From the NCBI RefSeq assembly GCF_000426045.1, contig NZ_AUEP01000003.1:372001-436000 (forward strand): a stretch of DNA of 64,000 nucleotides. The letters are read 5' to 3'. Origin of the DNA: Marmoricola sp. URHB0036. Its GTDB lineage: Bacteria > Actinomycetota > Actinomycetes > Propionibacteriales > Nocardioidaceae. The notes beneath the pieces are model-generated. The model saw only the letters and a program-made list of their open reading frames with translations, ran no database searches and was not told where the DNA came from. Below, piece after piece: positions 8,575 through 15,790 of this stretch (its first letter is position 1; every line of letters starts with the position of its first letter). A program made the position numbers and the translations under genes.

Positions 8575-11500
8575 ATGGACGACGTGGCATACCTGCCTTC
8601 ACAAGACGGCCGATGGACGGACCTCGGAGGAGGTGCCGCGCAGTGGTTGGTCCTTGGAGACCCGACGCCCGAGCTAGCCAGCGCCGCCGAGCTGGCTGGT
8701 GGGTCCCTCAGGTTCACAGATGGTTCTAGCTGGTCGAGGGCGCTACATGCTGGGACCTACACGCTCCGGCGTGGATCCAGTTGCCTCGTCATGGTGGTGA
8801 GATTGGGCCTTTCACCGGCTAGCCCGTCTCGAGGCGAGCAGAGACATGTGACCGGGCATCTGGGACTTGTGGAGCCGGTCTTCGACTCGCTGTGGCAGCA
8901 AGCGCGGGCCGTCGACACATCAGCAGGTGTGCGCGAAGGGGACATGGTCAGGGTCCGAGGCTCGGGTGATCTGGGCACGATCACGAGCGTCCGTCTCAGG
9001 TCGGGCGAGTACGAGGTCGAGGTACGTGGGGCGCGCGGGCTCCAGGTGATGGACGTCGATGCCGTGGAGGTGATCGAGGGAGATCCCAGGGACCCGTCCT
9101 TCTGGATCAAGCAGCCGGGTGGATCGGCAGACGATGTCTCCCTCACCGTGACGTGGACCAAGCTGCGAAACGCTCTTACGGACACGGTTTACTCGTACGC
9201 CTCAAGCAAGACCATCTTTCGGCCCTACCAGTTCGTGCCAGTGCTCAAGCTCTTATCCTCCGGGACTGGGAGGCTGCTCATCGCGGACGAGGTGGGGCTG
9301 GGCAAGACGATCGAGGCCGGTCTCATCTGGAGCGAGCTCGAGCGCAGGACCCCTCTCGATCGCGTGCTTGTGGTGTGCCCAGCATCTCTGCGTCTGAAGT
9401 GGAAGAGCGAGATGGGTCGGCGATTCGACCGCGACCTGACCCTCATGACGCCGCAGGAGCTGCGCGACCAGGCGCTCAAGATGTCCCAAGGACGCGATGC
9501 CCGGTTCGCCGGTGTGGTCGGCCTCGAAGCGTTGAGACGCCATGACGAGGCGCTCGAGGCTCTTACCGACGTGCATGCACGGTTCGACCTCATCATTGTC
9601 GACGAGGCCCATGCTCTGCGGAACCGCGGTGGCAAGAGCTATCAGCTGGGGCAGCTGCTGTCCGACTGGGCTGACGTGCTGGTCTTCCTCTCGGCAACGC
9701 CACTGAACCTAGGACAGGGCGACCTGTTCAACCTCGTCAACATGCTTCACGAGGACGAGTTCAGCGACCCCGCTGTCTTTGAGGCACAGCTGGAGCCCAA
9801 CCAGGCGCTGAACTCCATCACTCGCGACCTGCAGCGCAAGAGGGGGGAGCCGCGCACACTGCTCAGAGTTGCGAGGAGCGTCGTCGACATGGAGCTCGGC
9901 GCTGCGGTCACAGCGCGTCCGGACTACGAGCGCTTGTGCAAGATCCTCGACGTCGATCGACCGCTGACGTCTGAGGAGGTCGCCGTCGCCAGGCGGGCGG
10001 CCAGCTCACTGAACACCCTGGGCAGCGTCCTGACGCGCACGCGCAAGGCAGACGTGCCGGACCAGAAGGCCGTCAGGGAGGCGAAACAGGTTCCCGTCAG
10101 CTGGTCGGACCGTGAGCGAGCCATGTACGAGGGCGTTCGTGCTCTCTACACGCGAGAGTCGGTCCGCCGTGGATCTCCTATCGGGTTTGCGCTGCAGATG
10201 CCCCTTCGACAGGCAGCCTCCTGTCTTCCCGCGATGCAGGAGAGCATCCGCAAGAAGTTCGCCGACGTAGGTGACGAGGACGAGGACACTGTCGAGTGCG
10301 AGACCGAGGTGTTCGATGCTGAGGCCCTCGATCCGAAAGTCCTCGACCTCCCAGGACTGTTGACGCCCCTGGAGGTCGACTCCAAGTTTGAGGCGATGCT
10401 CGAGCGGCTCCTCGACGTCCGTGCCCGGGGCATGAACCAGGCGATGGTGTTCTCGTTCTTCACGGGAACCCTGAGGTACCTGGGGGACCGCCTCGCTCCC
10501 CATTTCACCGTCAGAACGATGACGGGCGCGAATTCGATGAACGACCGTCAGACGATCATGGAGGACTTCCGCGCTGGAAGATTCGAGCTCCTCCTGCTGA
10601 GCCAGGTTGGTGCAGAGGGCCTCGACTTCGAATTCTGCAACGTCATGGTGAACTACGACCTGCCATGGAACCCCATGCAGGTTGAGCAGCGGATCGGTCG
10701 GCTCGATCGCTTCGGTCAGCAGCACGAGAAGATATTCATCCTGAACATGCACGTGCCTGGGACGATCGAGTCGGACATCTTCGAACGCCTCTACAGCCGG
10801 ATCGGTGTCTTCGAGCGCTCCATCGGCGAGCTCGAGCCCATCCTTCGGGATGACCTCAAGGACATCACCCGATCGCTCCTTGACCCGCACCTGACCAAGG
10901 CCGAGCGTGATCGCGAGTCGGAGCGGATCGCGATTGCTCTGGCCGAGCGCGCGGAGCAGCTCCGACAGCTGGAGGAGTCCCGCGGTGCGTTGTCCACCGT
11001 GGACCAGCTCCAGGTGGACGGGATGACTGAACATGGTCCTACCGAAGGGCGGTTCGTCGGGCCGGGGGAGGTTCGTCTGCTCGTCGGGCGCGTCCTGGCG
11101 CAGCACGGAGGCAGGCTCACGTCTCCCAGCCAGCTTGGGATCTGCCGGCTGACCGGCACAGCGGAGCTGGCCACGCGACTTCGCACGCTCGACATAAGGC
11201 GAAGTGGCAGCATGCGGCCCGTCGGGCAGCTGGCGGCCGAGCTTGCCACTCGTCGAGACATCCGGGTCACCTTTGACAGCGATGTCGCGAGCAAGCACGA
11301 GGTTGAGCTGATCTCAAGCCGGCACCCGCTCGTGGACCTGGCGCTCAAGACGCTGGAAGAGGACTCGCTCAACCTACGGCGATTCGCGATCGTGGGCATA
11401 CCCGACCTGGACCTGGGAACTGAGCGAGCGCTGGTGAGGTTGGACCTGGTGTGGTCCACGGGTGTGCGTCCCCGGACTGAGCTCTGGGCACATGCCGTTG

Positions 11501-11928
11501 ACCTCGAATCGGGCGAGCCGCTCGAAGACGTGGGCCCGGCACTGCTGGACAGCATCGCCCATGGCCGGCTCGTCAACGTCGAGCGACAGCCCCACCACCT
11601 CTTGGAGGGTCGCCTCGGGCTGCTCGACGACCTGGCGGCTGCGCGGCGTCGGGACGCCACGCGCGAACGGCGAGCCGACAACGAGGCGCTGGTCGACGCT
11701 CGACTGGCGTCGCAGGAGCGGTCCATCGAGCTCAAGACGCAGCGTGCGCGCGCGACCTTGGCAGAGGTCCGCGAGCGCCAGCGCGACGATCGAGTCGTGC
11801 GTCTTCATGAGGGGCGCATCAGGAACCTCGAGCTTGACAAGGCTCGTGTGCGGCAAGAACTGGAGAGTCGGCGTCATCTCGACGTCACGACGTCGACCGT
11901 GGCAGTGCTACAAGTGCATCCCGCCTGA
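8575..11928 (+). CDS. SNF2/Swi2-family helicase (HepA/DrmD-like)
   Basis: 1,117 residues, starting 9 bases after the DUF3883 stop. Residues 1-110 are unassigned. Residues about 120-165 (REGDMVRVRG...DVDAVEVIE) look like a small beta-barrel of KOW/Tudor type. The SNF2 motor follows: motif I DEVGLGKT near 240, DEAH near 342, SATPLN near 373, and motif VI QRIGRLDRFGQ near 704-714. The last 100 residues are charged and helical, probably a coiled coil. The layout resembles RapA/HepA and the DISARM subunit DrmD, which translocate on duplex DNA. As the last gene of the plus-strand operon it probably works with the DUF1998 and UvrD-like helicases. Codon use is visibly less GC-rich from here to about 18.9 kb, consistent with acquisition by transfer. 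Confidence 0.88.
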   Translation: MDDVAYLPSQDGRWTDLGGGAAQWLVLGDPTPELASAAELAGGSLRFTDGSSWSRALHAGTYTLRRGSSCLVMVVRLGLSPASPSRGEQRHVTGHLGLVEPVFDSLWQQARAVDTSAGVREGDMVRVRGSGDLGTITSVRLRSGEYEVEVRGARGLQVMDVDAVEVIEGDPRDPSFWIKQPGGSADDVSLTVTWTKLRNALTDTVYSYASSKTIFRPYQFVPVLKLLSSGTGRLLIADEVGLGKTIEAGLIWSELERRTPLDRVLVVCPASLRLKWKSEMGRRFDRDLTLMTPQELRDQALKMSQGRDARFAGVVGLEALRRHDEALEALTDVHARFDLIIVDEAHALRNRGGKSYQLGQLLSDWADVLVFLSATPLNLGQGDLFNLVNMLHEDEFSDPAVFEAQLEPNQALNSITRDLQRKRGEPRTLLRVARSVVDMELGAAVTARPDYERLCKILDVDRPLTSEEVAVARRAASSLNTLGSVLTRTRKADVPDQKAVREAKQVPVSWSDRERAMYEGVRALYTRESVRRGSPIGFALQMPLRQAASCLPAMQESIRKKFADVGDEDEDTVECETEVFDAEALDPKVLDLPGLLTPLEVDSKFEAMLERLLDVRARGMNQAMVFSFFTGTLRYLGDRLAPHFTVRTMTGANSMNDRQTIMEDFRAGRFELLLLSQVGAEGLDFEFCNVMVNYDLPWNPMQVEQRIGRLDRFGQQHEKIFILNMHVPGTIESDIFERLYSRIGVFERSIGELEPILRDDLKDITRSLLDPHLTKAERDRESERIAIALAERAEQLRQLEESRGALSTVDQLQVDGMTEHGPTEGRFVGPGEVRLLVGRVLAQHGGRLTSPSQLGICRLTGTAELATRLRTLDIRRSGSMRPVGQLAAELATRRDIRVTFDSDVASKHEVELISSRHPLVDLALKTLEEDSLNLRRFAIVGIPDLDLGTERALVRLDLVWSTGVRPRTELWAHAVDLESGEPLEDVGPALLDSIAHGRLVNVERQPHHLLEGRLGLLDDLAAARRRDATRERRADNEALVDARLASQERSIELKTQRARATLAEVRERQRDDRVVRLHEGRIRNLELDKARVRQELESRRHLDVTTSTVAVLQVHPA

Positions 11929-11937
11929 CCAGGGATG

Positions 11938-13698
11938 TTAGTGGAGGAAGAGCGGGTCCTTCATCCAAGGGCTTCCCAGGTCGGGGGTTCTGGTATCGGC
12001 AGCTTTCTTGACGTACAGCACCGCATGGTCCTTGCCGCGAATCACGGGCCAGCGAGGGACCATGAAGGCGGTGCGTTCGCCTTTGCCGTCGATGATCAGC
12101 ACCCGCCCGTTGGGATAGATGAGGACCGCGGGAGGACTGTTGCCGAACCGGACCTTGAGGCCGTGGTCCTCCTCGCCCTCGATCGCAATGCGGACTGGTT
12201 CCCCACCGGCCGTGAAGACGCGAAGGTATCCCAGGCCTCGCCTGGGCAGGTCATTGCGCCCCGGCCGCCACTCGAAGTAGAGAACGCTGCGCTGCAGCGC
12301 GAGATGAGGGGCGTAGAACGGTGAATACGCCTCGTACACGCTCTGGTGGGCGACGGCCCCGTCTTCACCCTGGTACTCCAGGACGAAGTGGAACGGAGGC
12401 CGGTGCAGGTTGATCCGCTCGTACGACATGGTCTCGGCGAGACCTGCGACGATCGCCTCGTCGCTCGGTACCCCGGCGTCTGCAGAGATCTCGGCCGCCG
12501 GAAAGATGTCACCCATCAGCTGCGCGACCGCAGGAACCCGACCCATCCCGCCGGCGAGCAGGACGTAATCGACCTCTTGTGCCAGGCTTGACTGCTGCAT
12601 CGCCCGGATCTCGGCCGGGGACTTCGCGATCTCGTGCGTGACCTGCGCACCCTTCATGACGATCAGCACGAGCGCACGGGCCCGCTCGAGCTGAGGTGCG
12701 AAGGCGACCTCGAGCTGCTCGCGGGACAGCGTCAGTACGGGTAGGTCGAGACCCGGGAAGCGAACGGCAACGGTCGTGTCCAGGGCCGTGCTCAGCCGCT
12801 CCTTGGCCTCAATCGCCGCCTGGCGTAGCGCCGACCGAACCCCGTCAGGATTCGGCAGCGAGCCCAGCACGACTCCTTGTTCCTCAAGCTGGCCTTCAAG
12901 GTCGCGCGCGAGCGCGTCATCGAGCGCATCGCCCGCCTCGTCGACGCCCCACGAGGACAGCACAGTGATCTCAGGAACCTGTCCGAGCTCTGCGTGAACG
13001 TCGAGCACCGCGACGTCGAGCGTGCCGCCCCCCATGTCGAAGACGAGGAGCTGCCCCTTGACCGCGCTTCGGGTGGCAGTCATCCGGTGGTTGACCCAGG
13101 CAACGCCAGCGGCGACAGGCTCGTCAACAAGGGTGTGGTCGTCCACAGGGAGTCCCGATGTCCTGGCGATGTCGAGCAGACGCTTGCGCTGTGGACCGGT
13201 CCACATCGCGGGACAGCCGAGACGTACAGCGCCCGGTTGCAGCTCCACATCGCCACGTGCTCGGACCGCTAGCTCCGTCAGCAGGGCGCGGATTCCTTCC
13301 TCTACGGACACCGTGAAGTCTGCGAGCGACAGCTCCGTCTCGCCGTGGGTGATGGCGCGCTTGATGGACCGCCGTACGCGGTCCGGGGGGAGGTCCGAGG
13401 CTGCCTCGGCCACTCGAATCGAACCGTCAGCAGCCACGCCGACGAGGGATGGGACGTATGACGTCCCACGCAGACCCGCGGGGAACACCGTCGGCAGACG
13501 CCCGGCCCTGCCCTCGGCGAGCAACGTCGTCGTCGTACCGAAGTCGACGCCGACAGCGTGGGTCATCAGGGTCGTAGGGGCTGCTGCTGGCGAAGCACCG
13601 GGGAGGGGTTGCGAAGTTGTCCCGGCCTTCGCCGCCGAGTGCTCTTTCAAGCTTGCCTGTTTCCTGGGCGCGCGCCTGAACAGGGCCACCTCGATCAC
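11938..13698 (-). CDS. Hsp70/actin-fold ATPase with atypical C-terminal region
   Basis: 586 residues from a GTG that overlaps the stop of the upstream gene (GTGA); an internal ATG at 13,566 (MTHAVGVDFG) is an alternative start that would remove a low-complexity 44-residue leader. ATPase motifs: phosphate-1 VDFGTTTT at about 50-57, phosphate-2 FDMGGGTLDVAVLD near 218-231, and adenosine motif LLAGGMGRVPAV near 378-389. After about residue 420 the chain does not look like the DnaK substrate-binding domain; it carries FHFVLEYQ, YFEWRPGRNDLP and VRIAIEGEE, and ends KDPLFLH. So it is an Hsp70-like motor with its own client or partner domain. It ends 9 bases from the SNF2 stop (convergent). Its coupled partner carries a GrpE-like domain. 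Role in defence is inferred from position. Confidence 0.85.
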   Translation of the reverse strand: MIEVALFRRAPRKQASLKEHSAAKAGTTSQPLPGASPAAAPTTLMTHAVGVDFGTTTTLLAEGRAGRLPTVFPAGLRGTSYVPSLVGVAADGSIRVAEAASDLPPDRVRRSIKRAITHGETELSLADFTVSVEEGIRALLTELAVRARGDVELQPGAVRLGCPAMWTGPQRKRLLDIARTSGLPVDDHTLVDEPVAAGVAWVNHRMTATRSAVKGQLLVFDMGGGTLDVAVLDVHAELGQVPEITVLSSWGVDEAGDALDDALARDLEGQLEEQGVVLGSLPNPDGVRSALRQAAIEAKERLSTALDTTVAVRFPGLDLPVLTLSREQLEVAFAPQLERARALVLIVMKGAQVTHEIAKSPAEIRAMQQSSLAQEVDYVLLAGGMGRVPAVAQLMGDIFPAAEISADAGVPSDEAIVAGLAETMSYERINLHRPPFHFVLEYQGEDGAVAHQSVYEAYSPFYAPHLALQRSVLYFEWRPGRNDLPRRGLGYLRVFTAGGEPVRIAIEGEEDHGLKVRFGNSPPAVLIYPNGRVLIIDGKGERTAFMVPRWPVIRGKDHAVLYVKKAADTRTPDLGSPWMKDPLFLH

Positions 13699-15692
13699 CC
13701 CCCGTCTGGCACCACCTGTGCCTTGAGAATCGTCATGGCCTCTGGCCCGTCAGACCAGGTATACCCGTGACGTAGGACAACGACAGCCGAATGCTCCGGG
13801 ATGGCCTGGCCGAGCGGGTCATGCCTGGCCGGGTCGAAGCCGACGATGTCTCCGGCGCGCCCGATGGGAGCAAGCCCCTCGCGCGCAGCAGCGTGCTCTA
13901 CGCTGCGCATCAAGGACTGGTCGGTGCTGGCTGCGGGGGACTGGCCGACTTGAGCGGCCAAGCGTGCGACCGTCCTGACGAGCTCTAGCTTGAGCTGCCG
14001 CTCGTGTGCACCGCGAAGGTCCGACTGTTGCCCTCGGGCACCCGCGAGCTGTTCACCAATGACTCGCAGCTGCGACTCCAGTGCAGCCACTTGCGCGCGA
14101 AGAGTCTCCTCGGCGTCACGACTTGCCTTGGCTTCAGCCTGTGCAGTCTCAAGGAGGCCCGTCACGGCCTCGATCTCCCCAACGTCAGTCAGTTCCTGCG
14201 CCCAACGCCCAGCGATCGGGTCCTTCGTACCCGTCCGGAGCATGGCTTCCTTCAGGTCGTGACCGACGACCCACGTCGCCACCACGGGGGGCGCCAGCCA
14301 CAATCGCGCCAGCCCCGAGCGTGTCGTCGTCCTCCGGACGGCGTCCTCGACGACCGGCCTGACGACCTGCGACGCGATCGCCGGATCCTCCAGCACTGCT
14401 GCAAGCGGCCCGCGGCCTGCCTCCACGAGCTGGTCGAAGGTGATCCCCTCCCACCACCTCGGGCGCCCTACCTCGTTGGGCACGACCCGGTGCAAAGCCA
14501 CGACGAGTGCGGACCTGCCTCCCTGTCGTGAGAACTCCGCCGCTCTCGCAGCGAGCGCGACTTTGCCCAGGTCCCACGCTGCAAGGCTCGACTCGGTTGT
14601 GTCGGGGACGGCCCGGGCGAGTGCGACCAGGCACACGTCAAGGCCCTCCTGCCCCACCTGCCGCGCCTCCGTGAAGACTCGGGACAGCTCGAGAAGCAGG
14701 TCGACGGGCAGCCCCGCGACGCCTACAGCACGCTTGGTCAGGTCGGCGAGTGTGGGAACGAGTCGCCTGGAGCTCTGACTCGCGTTGGCAATCTCCCACA
14801 AGCCTGAGCGCACGACAGCCTCGTGCTGCCCCGCCGTGAGCCGCTTCGCATCCGGCTCGAGCACGCGCTCCTTGCCTGGGCCTAGCACGAGTGAGAGCGC
14901 CAGACGTTGCCCAGGCTCCGCCTCGGCAACGAGCGTTCTCAGCTCGGGCGCCTTGATCTTCGCGAGCTCGATGCCCAGGGAGAGTGGCGTGCGAGCGAGT
15001 GCGCTCAGATCATCCTCCGGTGAGAGGATCTCCAGCTCACGCAGCCGCTGCGCCAACGACTCGAGGTGCTGAGCGGGCTCTGGAGCACCGATCGGCTGCG
15101 GGTCGGCCGGGACGTCCGACGTCTGCACTTCGATGGTGCGCGAGACAGGAGCCTGCTCGAGCTCCGACGCCTTGGAACGCGTCGCAGACTCGGCATCAGC
15201 GGCTGGCGCACCCGGTCCATCGATCAGTTGTGGTCCCAGGCCCGCAACGTGCAAGCTCCGCTCCGCGGCGCCTGCCGACAGCTTGTAGGTGGGGACCCTC
15301 TCGTTCGACTTCTGGACCTCGTCATCCTGGTCGAGGGTGCGTCGGGCCGCGTCCCAGGCCTTGTCGACAAGCCGGGAGTCAATGCCGTGCAACCGCGACT
15401 TCAGCGCGCTCGCCTTGGTGGGCTTGCCGGCCTCCGCCAACATCTGCTTGAACAACTCCGCCGGCCGGTCTCGAAGCGCTTGGCGGACTGCGCCCGGTGC
15501 AACCCGCAGGCTGTGCAGCACGGATCCCCGCTCGACGACGATCTCGTTCGTCGCGCGCACGTGCGCCTGCTCGCTGCCGTCGGAATTCCTGATGACGAGC
15601 TCTTTGCCTGTGCCGCGACTGACGACTGGCGCTATTTCGACGAACGCCCCGTCCTCGGTCCTGCGAAGCAGAACCTGCCCACGATGGTCCAT
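13695..15692 (-). CDS. Large protein with coiled coil and C-terminal GrpE-like domain, partner of the Hsp70-like ATPase
   Basis: 665 residues, ATG start, stop overlapping the Hsp70-like start. I do not recognise residues 1-500: the first about 60 look beta-rich, then helical (RQALRDRPAELFKQML), a low-complexity linker at about 150-215, and a helical body. Residues about 500-585 are a strong coiled-coil candidate (ETLRAQVAALESQLRVIGEQ). The last 65 residues read like the GrpE beta-wing: FDPARHDP at 619-626 and VLRHGY at 639-644, closely following the FDP..HEAV and VL..GY pattern of GrpE. GrpE consists of paired long helices plus this beta domain and exchanges ADP on Hsp70. Position next to an Hsp70 supports that reading. 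The match is by eye and needs a profile search. Confidence 0.72.
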   Translation of the reverse strand: MDHRGQVLLRRTEDGAFVEIAPVVSRGTGKELVIRNSDGSEQAHVRATNEIVVERGSVLHSLRVAPGAVRQALRDRPAELFKQMLAEAGKPTKASALKSRLHGIDSRLVDKAWDAARRTLDQDDEVQKSNERVPTYKLSAGAAERSLHVAGLGPQLIDGPGAPAADAESATRSKASELEQAPVSRTIEVQTSDVPADPQPIGAPEPAQHLESLAQRLRELEILSPEDDLSALARTPLSLGIELAKIKAPELRTLVAEAEPGQRLALSLVLGPGKERVLEPDAKRLTAGQHEAVVRSGLWEIANASQSSRRLVPTLADLTKRAVGVAGLPVDLLLELSRVFTEARQVGQEGLDVCLVALARAVPDTTESSLAAWDLGKVALAARAAEFSRQGGRSALVVALHRVVPNEVGRPRWWEGITFDQLVEAGRGPLAAVLEDPAIASQVVRPVVEDAVRRTTTRSGLARLWLAPPVVATWVVGHDLKEAMLRTGTKDPIAGRWAQELTDVGEIEAVTGLLETAQAEAKASRDAEETLRAQVAALESQLRVIGEQLAGARGQQSDLRGAHERQLKLELVRTVARLAAQVGQSPAASTDQSLMRSVEHAAAREGLAPIGRAGDIVGFDPARHDPLGQAIPEHSAVVVLRHGYTWSDGPEAMTILKAQVVPDGG

Positions 15693-15790
15693 GCGGGAAG
15701 CCTGCCACGCTTCCCTATCCGCCGGTCAGCAACCTCTGGTCTGTCTCTCGGGGCGCGGCGTGGCGGCGCACGCCCAAGTGAGATGCGAGA

